Positions 51,572 through 59,808 of a DNA stretch of 64,000 nucleotides are shown here, piece after piece. The notes below the pieces were generated by a model. That model did not search any database, was not told the origin of the DNA, and worked only from the letters and a program-made list of their open reading frames with translations. Location: contig NZ_BJVK01000007.1 of the NCBI RefSeq assembly GCF_007989105.1, positions 29,906-93,905 on the forward strand, given 5' to 3'. Origin of the DNA: Lentilactobacillus kefiri. Its GTDB lineage: Bacteria > Bacillota > Bacilli > Lactobacillales > Lactobacillaceae. A program made the position numbers and the translations under genes. How positions within the stretch are numbered: position 1 is the first letter of the stretch; every line of letters begins with the position of its first letter.

Positions 51572-52462
51572 ATGACCATCAAAAACGTTACTGTTGCCAG
51601 AAGTGGGGTACTAGGCAGTCAGATTGCATTTCAAAGCGCTTTTAAAGGTTTTGATGTAACTGTTTATGATATTAATGAGGAAGCTGTCTATAAGGCTGAG
51701 GCACGAATTAAGGGCTTGCGGCATTCTTATCGCCACGATATTGCTGCCACCGTTGAGGAGTTTGATGCTGGAATTTCACGGGTTTCATTTACCGATGATT
51801 TGGAAGATGCAGTTAAAGATGCTGATCTGGTGATTGAAGCAATTCCGGAAAATCCAGATATCAAGCATGAATTTTACAAGAAGCTCAGCACACTTGCACC
51901 AAAAGATGCTATTTTTACCAGCAATTCATCAACGTTGGTACCGAGCATGTTTGCTGCTGATACTGGGCGACCTAAACAATTTTTGAACATGCATTTTTCC
52001 AACCAAGTTTGGTTGAATAATACTGCTGAAATTATGGGTTCGCCGGAGACTGATCCGGCCGTTTATCAAGAAATTGTCCAGTATGCCCGAGATATTGGGA
52101 TGGTGCCAATTCAGCTCAAGAAAGAGCAACCCGGCTACATTTTGAACTCGCTGTTAATGCCGTTAAATGCTGCTGCAGGGATGCTTTGGCTGAAAGGGAT
52201 TGCCGATCCCGAGATGATCGATCGAACCTGGATGGTAGCAACCGGAGCACCATGGGGACCATTTGGCATTACCGACGCTGTTGGAATCCGGACATCTTAC
52301 AACATTACACTTGCTGCCAGTAAAGAGCATCCGGAAGTTAAACCGCTGGCGGATGCGTTTAAGAAGATGTTGGATGAAGGTAAATTGGGAATTGAATCTG
52401 GAGAAGGATTCTATAAATATCCTAACCCAGCCTATAAGGATAAGAAGTTTACTGAGATTTAA
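51572..52462 (+). CDS. 3-hydroxyacyl-CoA dehydrogenase family protein (atypical NAD site)
   Basis: A 296-residue protein with an N-terminal Rossmann domain (VYDIN at the end of beta-2, VIEAIPEN, SNSSTLVPS) and a C-terminal helical domain (GPFGITDAVGI, GEGFYKYPNP). The expected G-x-G-x-x-G motif reads R-S-G-V-L-G at residues 10-15: the first Gly is Arg (AGA). Family members oxidise 3-hydroxyacyl-CoA or hydroxy acids. The change may weaken NAD binding or mark a neofunctionalised or decaying enzyme. Monocistronic. Confidence 0.82.
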   Translation: MTIKNVTVARSGVLGSQIAFQSAFKGFDVTVYDINEEAVYKAEARIKGLRHSYRHDIAATVEEFDAGISRVSFTDDLEDAVKDADLVIEAIPENPDIKHEFYKKLSTLAPKDAIFTSNSSTLVPSMFAADTGRPKQFLNMHFSNQVWLNNTAEIMGSPETDPAVYQEIVQYARDIGMVPIQLKKEQPGYILNSLLMPLNAAAGMLWLKGIADPEMIDRTWMVATGAPWGPFGITDAVGIRTSYNITLAASKEHPEVKPLADAFKKMLDEGKLGIESGEGFYKYPNPAYKDKKFTEI

Positions 52463-52478
52463 GTACTAATTTACAAAC

Positions 52479-52516
52479 AAAAAACTGCCACTTCAAATAT
52501 GAAGTGGCAGTTTTTT
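52479..52516. terminator. Bidirectional terminator between the dehydrogenase and aldB
   Basis: A perfect AAAACTGCCACTTC / GAAGTGGCAGTTTT stem with A and T runs. Confidence 0.88.
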
Positions 52517-52557
52517 GTTGGTTATCAATATCTTTTTATTTTAAATTGATTGACTGT

Positions 52558-53271
52558 TTATCCTTCCGCATTATGAATATCATCAGTGATATTGTCTTTG
52601 GAAAAATCATGATCCATGTACGCTTTATTGTCGATTGGCAAATGTTGTTCGAGGGTGTCGAACAGCTGATAGGAAACGTCACCCTTGTCCAAATGGAAGT
52701 CCAGCAGGTGGCCACCGAATGTGTGATCATCTGATAGGAAGTGATTATGGCATCCGCCAACGGCAGCACCATCGAATAACTTGGGTGAATAGTAACTGAT
52801 TAATGTGCCTTCAACGTGGTCACGAGTGAAGATGCTTTGGTTTTTGGCTGTTTCAGCCAATGTTTGAAATGGCGGAACCGACTTCTTAACTGCTCTGGTT
52901 TTCACATTCGAAAAGCTGCCTGTGACCTTAACTGAGAAGAATGTGTTGCTGGCATGGGTCAATGAGATAATTTGTTCCTCAAAGTAATCTTGGGAAACAT
53001 CTTCGAGCTCTGCTAAAGGTGAATATTTTGCAAAGTGACTATTTGCGAAAGGCATGTTAAATGAATTTGAAACCTCGTTGACGTTACCGTCACTATCGAC
53101 TTGGTAAGGTTTACCATCGAGAATGATCAGTTCGCCGTCGAGTCCTTCGCCGGTACCGATTCCGGTATCGCCATGTTTGAGCAAATCACCCATGGTCAGG
53201 GTTCCGCTCAATAAGCCGGGAACCAATAATGCCAGCGTTCCGTGTTGGTACAAAGTTGTATATTTTGACAT
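52558..53271 (-). CDS. aldB: Alpha-acetolactate decarboxylase
   Basis: Converts 2-acetolactate to acetoin, removing excess pyruvate and protecting against acid. The 237-residue protein has the zinc-binding GCHNHFLSDDHTFGGHLLDF (three His) plus GTGEGLDGELIILDGKPYQ near the N-terminus. It lies 14 bases after alsS in the same operon and shares its MarR-controlled promoter. Confidence 0.95.
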   Translation of the reverse strand: MSKYTTLYQHGTLALLVPGLLSGTLTMGDLLKHGDTGIGTGEGLDGELIILDGKPYQVDSDGNVNEVSNSFNMPFANSHFAKYSPLAELEDVSQDYFEEQIISLTHASNTFFSVKVTGSFSNVKTRAVKKSVPPFQTLAETAKNQSIFTRDHVEGTLISYYSPKLFDGAAVGGCHNHFLSDDHTFGGHLLDFHLDKGDVSYQLFDTLEQHLPIDNKAYMDHDFSKDNITDDIHNAEG

Positions 53272-53285
53272 AGTTAGCCTTCCTT

Positions 53286-54962
53286 TTAGTTTAAAAGATC
53301 TGGTAATAATGCAGACTTTAGTTCAATGTTATCGCTGTAATCGACTGGGATGTCAATGATAACCGGACCATCTTCTTGCTGGGCCTGATCAAGGGCAGCG
53401 GCCAATTCACTGGCGTTGGTTGCCCGAAGACCTTTTGCGCCAAAACTTTCAGCATATTTAACGTAATCGACTGGGCCAAATTTAACGCCGGCAATTTTAC
53501 CGTATTTTGCCTGTTCCTGGAATTTAACCATGTCATAATAGCCGTCATTCCAAATGAGTTGAACAATGTTTAACTTCAGGCGCACCGCGGTTTCAAGCTC
53601 CTGTCCCGAGAATAGGAAGCCGCCATCACCGGACACTGAGATGACTTTTTCGTTTGGTCGAACCAGCTTTGCGGCAATTGCCCATGGTAGGGAGACACCA
53701 AGGGTCTGCATGCCGTTGCTGAAGAGTAGGTGACGGGGACGGTAGATCCGGAAGTGGCGGGCCATCCAAATGTAGTGGCTGCCGATATCCACTGTGACAG
53801 TGGTGTCATCGTCAACTTTTGTCTGAAGGGTATTGACGATATCGAGGGGATGCATGGTCCCAGGCTTGGCGTCAGTTTTAACATCGTTTTGACCGTCAAA
53901 TTCTTCCCGGAGCTTTGCAAGTTGTGCGACCGCTGATTGAGATAGTTGATAGTCCTCTGGCAGAGCATCGGTCAAGGCAGCCAGTGTGCTAGCAATGTCT
54001 GATTCAATGACCATGTCCGGCTGATAATCGGCGGTTAATTCAGGCGCAACCGTGTCAATGTTGATAATTTGGTCGTTGTGCTCAACGTTCCAATTTCGGG
54101 CTTCGTATTCCACCGGATCATAGCCGATTGCGATGACCAAATCGCTTTGTTTCAGCAGCGTGTCACCAATTTGATTTCTGAAAAGACCAACTCGGCCGAA
54201 GTAGTCGTTTTCAAACTTGTGAGAAATGACGCCGGCACCCTGGTAGGTTTCTACAACGGAGAGTGAGACTTTAGCTAGTAAATTGTGAAAAGCCTCAGTC
54301 ACGTTTTCAGATGATGCCCGCATTCCGGCTAAGATAACCGGCAGCTTGGCGTTTTGGATCATTTTGACAATTTGAGTGAGCGTTTTGGCAAATGTTTGGG
54401 TCTGCTCAGGTGCTTGGAGCTTCTGCATCTCTGGCCGGGTCACGTTGCCGCTTAGCACGTCTGACGGTAATGAGATAAATGATGCGCCCGGTTTGCCGGA
54501 GATAGCGGTGCTGTATGCGTTGGTAAAAGCTTCTGACAGGTTGTTGGAGTCTTGAACTTCAACGCTGCTCTTGGAAGCGACGCTCATGAGTTCTTTGCTG
54601 GGGATGCTTTGGTGGGTATAGCGGGCAAGGTCGTCTCTGGGGACCTGACCACCCAAGGCAATCACTGGATCCCCTTCAGCAGTGGCGGTCATCAAGCCGG
54701 TCACCAGGTTGGAAACTCCGGGACCTGATGTGGTGGCCACAACACCGGGTTTGCCAGTCAAACGGCCAATGCCGGCCGCGATAAAGGCAGCGTTTTGTTC
54801 GTGACGCGCGACAATTAATTTTGGTGCGTTGGGCTGATCGCTGTACTTAAGATCTTCGAATAACTGATCAACTTTTGCACCAGGAATGCCGAAAACATAC
54901 TTAACTTGCTGGTTAATCATTGATTGAATTAAAGCTTGTGAACCGCGTTTTACATTTGTCAT
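53286..54962 (-). CDS. alsS: Alpha-acetolactate synthase (catabolic)
   Basis: ThDP-dependent condensation of two pyruvates to 2-acetolactate plus CO2. The 558-residue enzyme has the N-terminal YVFGIPGAKVDQLFEDL with catalytic Glu in ARHEQNAAF. VATTSGPGVSNLVTGL follows, and the ThDP motif is SGDGGFLFSGQELETAV...WND. Length and lack of an FAD-type insert fit the catabolic AlsS type. Start ATG 54962 follows AAGAGGTG; upstream in-frame ATG 55040 lies in the operator region. Confidence 0.95.
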   Translation of the reverse strand: MTNVKRGSQALIQSMINQQVKYVFGIPGAKVDQLFEDLKYSDQPNAPKLIVARHEQNAAFIAAGIGRLTGKPGVVATTSGPGVSNLVTGLMTATAEGDPVIALGGQVPRDDLARYTHQSIPSKELMSVASKSSVEVQDSNNLSEAFTNAYSTAISGKPGASFISLPSDVLSGNVTRPEMQKLQAPEQTQTFAKTLTQIVKMIQNAKLPVILAGMRASSENVTEAFHNLLAKVSLSVVETYQGAGVISHKFENDYFGRVGLFRNQIGDTLLKQSDLVIAIGYDPVEYEARNWNVEHNDQIINIDTVAPELTADYQPDMVIESDIASTLAALTDALPEDYQLSQSAVAQLAKLREEFDGQNDVKTDAKPGTMHPLDIVNTLQTKVDDDTTVTVDIGSHYIWMARHFRIYRPRHLLFSNGMQTLGVSLPWAIAAKLVRPNEKVISVSGDGGFLFSGQELETAVRLKLNIVQLIWNDGYYDMVKFQEQAKYGKIAGVKFGPVDYVKYAESFGAKGLRATNASELAAALDQAQQEDGPVIIDIPVDYSDNIELKSALLPDLLN

Positions 54963-54988
54963 TTCACTGACACCTCTTAATTTTTTGT

Positions 54989-55041
54989 GTTGACAATTCA
55001 ACTCACATATAAAGATAATGACATCGTGTTGAATTGTCAAC
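54989..55041. promoter_or_regulatory. Paired MarR-type operators between alsS and marR
   Basis: GTTGACAATTCAAC (54989-55002) and GTTGAATTGTCAAC (55028-55041) are perfect reverse complements of each other. Each is also internally palindromic (GTTGA-N4-TCAAC). Their centres are 39 bases apart. They sit in the divergent promoter region and are the likely binding sites of the adjacent MarR protein. Confidence 0.8.
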
Positions 55042-55059
55042 TAAAAAATGCTAATCTAA

Positions 55060-55521
55060 ATGAGTATTTTGAAGCTCGAAAGGAAAAGAATATTGAAGGA
55101 TATTGGTTATCTCGCACAGGACATTTCAATTTTGCACCGGCAGTACTACAAGGATACCGGCAAGCTATTTAAGGAACAGAAGCTGAACCCAACGGCTGCC
55201 TGTATTTTGCTGACGATTAAGGACAATTCTAATATTAATCAAAATCAAGTTGCCAAATCACTGGTGATCGACAAGGGTCTTGCAACCCGTGAAATCAAAA
55301 AGATGCAGAAGCTTGGTTACCTCACTAAAACAGCCGGCACCGGTAAATCGATCATTTTGAGCCTGACCGACTCAGGAGAAAAAGTGATTCCGGTTATTCA
55401 GTCCATCAGAAGTAAGTGGTGGGAGGATCGGTTTGCGGACGCTGGCATTCAGCCGGATAGCCCGTTGGTTGCGGGGATTGAGAAGGTTGTGGATTCGATT
55501 GTGGATGAGAATTTGGAGTAG
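55060..55521 (+). CDS. MarR-family regulator of alsS-aldB
   Basis: A 153-residue winged-helix dimer. The DNA-binding part is INQNQVAKSLVIDKGLATREIKKMQKLGYL with wing TAGTGKSIILSLTDSGEKV. It is divergent from alsS and flanked by paired palindromes, so it very likely controls both itself and alsS-aldB in response to an acid or pyruvate-related signal. The start ATG at 55060 lacks a strong ribosome site; the next in-frame start is much further in. Confidence 0.85.
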   Translation: MSILKLERKRILKDIGYLAQDISILHRQYYKDTGKLFKEQKLNPTAACILLTIKDNSNINQNQVAKSLVIDKGLATREIKKMQKLGYLTKTAGTGKSIILSLTDSGEKVIPVIQSIRSKWWEDRFADAGIQPDSPLVAGIEKVVDSIVDENLE

Positions 55522-55538
55522 GGGTTGGTTGTGAAATT

Positions 55539-55589
55539 AAAAAATACCATTCTATGGGAAATTCGAATCCCGTAGAATGGTATTTTTTT
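55539..55589 (+). terminator. Terminator after marR
   Basis: A long stem AAAATACCATTCTA-GGG / CCC-TAGAATGGTATTTT with T7. Confidence 0.85.
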
Positions 55590-55639
55590 GAAAAGTTCCA
55601 GTAATTTTACAACGTGCTCGAAATTTGATTTGCTAGAGT

Positions 55640-55759
55640 TTAACTTTGCGTGTAAACATGCTTAGAGTTGGCAGTAATAAATCCACCCTTAACTTGGTAT
55701 CTTTTTGCACCATCTCTTGAGTGAATCGTTTTCCGTACTTTAACTTTAGGCTTTGCGGT
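55640..55759 (-). pseudogene. In-frame C-terminal tail of the amidase after a TAG stop
   Basis: Directly after the amidase TAG (55762-55760) the same frame stays open for 39 codons to TAA (55642-55640). It includes RKTIHSRDGAKRYQVKGGF and ITANSKHVY. This matches the end of the lactobacillus surface-binding repeat (SLAP/DUF5776 type, RYKVKGGYITANKKYV). It is therefore probably the lost wall-binding end of the amidase. Confidence 0.6.
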
Positions 55760-57355
55760 CTACTTATAGTTATCCAACATCTTAAACTGGTTGTGATCTT
55801 GGAAGTAAGCCCCAACTTTCAGTAGTAAGCGATCTTGGCCCTTGGCAGCTTCAAACTGAATTCCAAGCGGCATATTTTGCTTGCTGACATACGTTGGTAG
55901 GCTGATTACAGGTTCGCCAGAGAGATTGGCTAATTGGGTAAATGGCGTCTTGGTGAGTCCATGAAGCCAAGCATCATAAATTGTTTGAATTTGTTGTTCA
56001 TGGTCCAAATTACTGATTGTTCTTAGTTTATCAACATTTTGTGGAAGATATGCTGGATCGGTATTCTTAGGTGCTGTGACTGCAGTTGTAGGAGTTAAGT
56101 ACAGTGGATATTTATGATGAAAGGCAGTCATTTGCTTGTTTACCAAATCAAGCTCGTCTTGAACAGTAGCATCGGTGTTAGAAGGTTGTTTCTGATCTGC
56201 TTGATAAAGTGCCCATGTCATTGGTGAAACATCGTCAAATGTCATATTTTTAACAGTAGCGTTTTTAATTAAAGTGTTGGCACTGGTTCCCGTACCAGTA
56301 GATTCCAAGTAATAAATGTGCATTAATTTGACACCATTAACTGGTGAGTTTTTCTTGACGACTTTGAAACCTTTGGATCTCAAAAATGCAACTGCTTGTT
56401 TGACAGCATTAACAGCATCCTTACTGACAGGGGTGTTAACCGGTGATTTGATTGAGTAAGCAATTGGCACTTTCTTGATATTAGCAGGCACCTTCTTTAA
56501 CATAGCGTCTCCGGAATGGTCTGATGTGGATAGCATGCCATTAAATAATGTCTGCATATCTTGAATATTTTTGGCATCAGCAAAGTTGACTGAGGATGGC
56601 GACGTATCATCACCTTCAATAACACCTTGAGTTGGTTTCAACCCAATTACTCCGGTCCATGATGCGGGGATTCGCAGTGATCCACCAGCATCATTTCCAG
56701 TAGCGACTGGAACGATATCATCAGCAACGCTGGCAACGGCACCACCAGATGAACCGCCGGTATTATCTGAATGATTCCATGGATTGTGAGCAACACCATT
56801 TAATGCGGAATTAGTAATGTTGATTAAGCCAAGTTCCGGAAAATTGGTTTGGCCAACAACGATAAATCCCATTGATTGCAGGCGTTGGACAAATGAACTG
56901 GTGGTGGTTGCTTTTACATCTGCTAAAGGAACCAGTCCTCGTGTATTTGATGAACCAAGAATTGGTTGGCCTAGTCCTTTGATTAGAATTGGAACTCCGT
57001 AAAATGGCTGGCCTGTGTCCTTCAAATTAGCAGCTTCTTGCATTGCTTGTTCTTCACGCAAAGAAATAACCGCATTTAATTGTGGATTGTCAGATTTAAT
57101 CTTGGCTACTGCATGGGCAATCAATTGCTGAGGTGTTACTTGTCCATTCCGAACCATTTGAGCAAGTTGAGTTGCAGAAGAATGGTAATAGGTTGTATCT
57201 GAAATGTTGGGTGCCGAAACAGTGGAAGAAGTGGTTATTGCTTCATCAGCTTTGACACTCACTGAGTTACTGAAAAAGAATCCAAATAGAACAAACGATG
57301 TTCCTATCAGCAGTGATCGACGTAAGTATTTCATAAAATTACCTTTATTTTCCAT
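55760..57355 (-). CDS. Secreted amidase (amidase signature family)
   Basis: A 531-residue exported enzyme with signal peptide (about 8-37, ending VKA). The amidase signature Ser-cisSer-Lys triad is visible: Lys in PILIKGLGQPI and the Gly/Ser loop GGSSGGAVASVADDIVPVATG, with catalytic Ser in GNDAGGSLRIPASW. It hydrolyses an unknown amide outside the cell. Start ATG 57355 follows GGGAGG. A TAG after DNYK removes a short wall-binding-type tail (see 55640-55759). A cre-like site lies upstream. More AT-rich than the central genes. Confidence 0.85.
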   Translation of the reverse strand: MENKGNFMKYLRRSLLIGTSFVLFGFFFSNSVSVKADEAITTSSTVSAPNISDTTYYHSSATQLAQMVRNGQVTPQQLIAHAVAKIKSDNPQLNAVISLREEQAMQEAANLKDTGQPFYGVPILIKGLGQPILGSSNTRGLVPLADVKATTTSSFVQRLQSMGFIVVGQTNFPELGLINITNSALNGVAHNPWNHSDNTGGSSGGAVASVADDIVPVATGNDAGGSLRIPASWTGVIGLKPTQGVIEGDDTSPSSVNFADAKNIQDMQTLFNGMLSTSDHSGDAMLKKVPANIKKVPIAYSIKSPVNTPVSKDAVNAVKQAVAFLRSKGFKVVKKNSPVNGVKLMHIYYLESTGTGTSANTLIKNATVKNMTFDDVSPMTWALYQADQKQPSNTDATVQDELDLVNKQMTAFHHKYPLYLTPTTAVTAPKNTDPAYLPQNVDKLRTISNLDHEQQIQTIYDAWLHGLTKTPFTQLANLSGEPVISLPTYVSKQNMPLGIQFEAAKGQDRLLLKVGAYFQDHNQFKMLDNYK

Positions 57356-57394
57356 GGTTGCCTCCCTCAAACATTGTTATTGTACCAAAGAACA

Positions 57395-57409
57395 TGCTAA
57401 GCGCTTTCA
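57395..57409. promoter_or_regulatory. cre-like site upstream of the amidase
   Basis: TGAAAGCGCTTAGCA (minus strand) fits the CcpA consensus well, 40 bases before the amidase start. Confidence 0.55.
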
Positions 57410-57550
57410 GCGGGATGTCAATACATTTAACCGTCAATTGTTTGACCTTACCTTATTGACTTCGAGTAGGCGATTCAGTAGTCTTATTAGGGAAATTATC
57501 TGATACATAGGTGATGGGGAAATAAGTCTAATTAATGGGGGGGAGTAAGG

Positions 57551-58291
57551 ATGCACCAAAAACCTATAGTTGTTATTTATGATTGTTTTATTGTTATTCT
57601 GGCTCTAGCTTCTATACTTTTGGTAGTTTTGGATTTTACAAAAACTATTAATTTGAATGTTAAGCCTTGGTTCTTTGTTGACAATGGGATTCTTTTAATA
57701 TTCACAATCGATTACTTTGCTCGCTTAATTGTTAGTAAAAATAAGTGGAGTTTTTTCAAGCATAATATTTTTGATTTGTTAGCCATTCTTCCCTTTTACT
57801 CAGTATTCAGTTTCTTTCGATTTGCACGTGTATTCCGCATAATGAGATTGGTTAGAGCATTTAGGTTTGTACGGTTAATTGGTTTTGTTGGTAAAGTTCA
57901 AAAATATTCATCTTCATTTTTGAAAACTAATGGTTTTATTTACTTAGTCTGGGTCAGTATAGCAATCCTGGTTCTTTCGGCTACGCTATATTCACTCGCT
58001 GAAAATGTCTCATGGGGTGAATCATTTTGGTGGGCAATCGCGACAGCAACTACTGTTGGTTATGGTGATATTTCTCCTCATACTCTTGTTGGAAAATTTG
58101 CGGCTGTGCTACTTATGATGGTTGGAATTGGCATTATCGGTTCGCTTACAAGTGCTATGACAACGTTCTTTACGAAAAAGGAAAATGAAGATCATTCTTC
58201 AAAAATATACCGAAAGCTTGAAATGATTGAATCAGAGAACAAGGACTTGAAAAAGCAGTTGAATAGATTGGAAAAGGAATTGAAAAAGTGA
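57551..58291 (+). CDS. Voltage-gated-type potassium channel
   Basis: A 246-residue six-segment channel. S4 carries a regular Arg ladder (RFARVFRIMRLVRAFRFVRLI, about 97-117). The pore loop has the selectivity filter TTVGYGD (about 176-182). The C-terminus is a charged coiled coil (KLEMIESENKDLKKQLNRLEK) rather than an RCK domain. Start ATG 57551 follows GGGGGGAG. It likely sets membrane potential or potassium flux. Confidence 0.92.
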   Translation: MHQKPIVVIYDCFIVILALASILLVVLDFTKTINLNVKPWFFVDNGILLIFTIDYFARLIVSKNKWSFFKHNIFDLLAILPFYSVFSFFRFARVFRIMRLVRAFRFVRLIGFVGKVQKYSSSFLKTNGFIYLVWVSIAILVLSATLYSLAENVSWGESFWWAIATATTVGYGDISPHTLVGKFAAVLLMMVGIGIIGSLTSAMTTFFTKKENEDHSSKIYRKLEMIESENKDLKKQLNRLEKELKK

Positions 58292-58618
58292 CACTGATTC
58301 TAAAATGGAGTATAACGTTTCCGTTAATAGATCAAATAACTGCTTAAAACAGTCAAAAAAGCCCCACAAAGATCTTTTTATAATTCACTATAAAAAAGAA
58401 CTAGGCATCTTCATGGCCGGAATTACTAAGACATTGGTTTGTCATCCTCGCATGATTTTACATGAATTAAACCAAGGGACAACGACTCAGCTAAACTTCA
58501 GTATTCGTATCTTTGCCCGTTCGATCCAATGCCGGAATTTGATTGGCAATTAGACCACTTCTAAGTATGGATTTTCGGCATTGTACTAAATTTGACAATT
58601 AAAGAGATTAATCGTCAT
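58292..58618 (+). other. Gene-poor stretch with a possible IS30-like remnant
   Basis: No intact gene. An open frame near 58410-58500 reads GITKTLVCHPRMILHELNQG then TTTQLN. This loosely resembles the helix-turn-helix of lactobacillus IS30 transposases (IAxxLxxxPSTIxxELKRGTTTQ). No terminal inverted repeats or further transposase parts are seen. Confidence 0.25.
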
Positions 58619-58662
58619 ATAAAAAACTCAAAAATCCAAATTATGGATTTTTGAGTTTTTTT
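58619..58662. terminator. Terminator overlapping the end of the araC-type gene
   Basis: A 17-base perfect stem (AAAAAACTCAAAAATCC and its complement) around a 7-base loop. The right arm encodes the last residues of the AraC protein. Confidence 0.8.
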
Positions 58663-59672
58663 GAATTTATTTGATTGGAAATGTATTTTGGTACTTTTGG
58701 ATGGACACGGCGTTTGTATTCAGATGGTGTGGTTTTTAAGTATTTCTTAAACAGGCGAAAGAGGGATGAGCTATTTTGATATCCAATTGTTTCACTAATT
58801 TCGGTTAGATTTAAATTGGTTTTTAGCATAAGATTTTGTGCGGCCGATAATCTTCTTCGCTCAATTAGCTCATTAAAAGTTTTTCCTGTATTGGTTTTAA
58901 TCTTATTTCCTAAATAATTGGTATTATATCGAAAAACCGAACTCACGTCGCTTAAGGTGGTTGTAGCGAAGTTACTTTCGATATATTTTAGTACAGGAAG
59001 CAGGTCGTCACTAGAAGAGTCTGCAAAATTTATTGACTTGTGGGTAATTAGGTTGGGCAACTCTAGAATCAATGCTGAAAATATAAAGCGCAGTGATTCT
59101 TGTCTGTGTGCTGAATGGTTCATACCAGTAGCAATCAGTGCGTTCATCAAACTACGAGGTGTTTCAGCGTCCTTTAAATCAAATAACATAAAGTTATTGT
59201 GTAGCGAGTTCACACGTGTCCCATTATATATTAGCTGGGTAATTTCATTTGTTGATTGTGGTACTGACTCAAAAACATCTTCATAGGGTGAATCAGTTTT
59301 AATAATAATATTTATTAAGATATCGTTTTTATTTGTATAGTCAATTCTTTGGACAACGTCTTTGTCCATGACAAGCAATTCCTTTTCGTGTAACACAGTT
59401 TTTGTATCGTTTATATATTGGATGGAACTGCCTGAATACATATAGTTAAACTCAATAAAACTATGTGTGTGAGCAGGTACATAGGAGAATCGGTTGTTTT
59501 TGGTGACGTCAATGTCACCATCTTCAAAGAAATCCCATTGAGGCATACGTGGAATGGGGTCATTGATATAATCAAGATCCATGTAATTAACATTTCCACC
59601 GAAATGATTCTGCAATTTTTCGACTTTAGTCATTCTGAATAGTTGTGATTTTAGTGATTCAGTAGGGTTCAT
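58641..59672 (-). CDS. AraC-family transcriptional regulator
   Basis: A 343-residue regulator: N-terminal cupin-like sensor (FSYVPAHTHSFIEFNYMYSG, about 65-84) and a C-terminal double HTH (TTTLSDVSSVFRYNTNYLGNKIK, LNLTEISETIGYQNSSSLFRLFKKY, then TPSEYKRR). The start is taken at ATG 59672 after GGAAGGAAAAG; ATGs up to 59702 are possible. It is divergent from the MFS-hydrolase-MFS genes and is probably their activator. Confidence 0.85.
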   Translation of the reverse strand: MNPTESLKSQLFRMTKVEKLQNHFGGNVNYMDLDYINDPIPRMPQWDFFEDGDIDVTKNNRFSYVPAHTHSFIEFNYMYSGSSIQYINDTKTVLHEKELLVMDKDVVQRIDYTNKNDILINIIIKTDSPYEDVFESVPQSTNEITQLIYNGTRVNSLHNNFMLFDLKDAETPRSLMNALIATGMNHSAHRQESLRFIFSALILELPNLITHKSINFADSSSDDLLPVLKYIESNFATTTLSDVSSVFRYNTNYLGNKIKTNTGKTFNELIERRRLSAAQNLMLKTNLNLTEISETIGYQNSSSLFRLFKKYLKTTPSEYKRRVHPKVPKYISNQINSKKLKNP

Positions 59673-59763
59673 AATATCTTTTCCTTCCACCATGCCTAAC
59701 AAATCGGATCTGATCTGTGATTATGCATGATAATTCGAGTGATTATGATATTGTAGCATATTT

Positions 59764-59777
59764 TGATAGCGCTTACA
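59764..59777. promoter_or_regulatory. cre site in the divergent araC/MFS promoter region
   Basis: TGATAGCGCTTACA is a good CcpA site, so the glycoside locus is likely catabolite-repressed. Confidence 0.65.
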
Positions 59778-59808
59778 ATAATAATGTAAATTAAAGGAGG
59801 GAACCATT

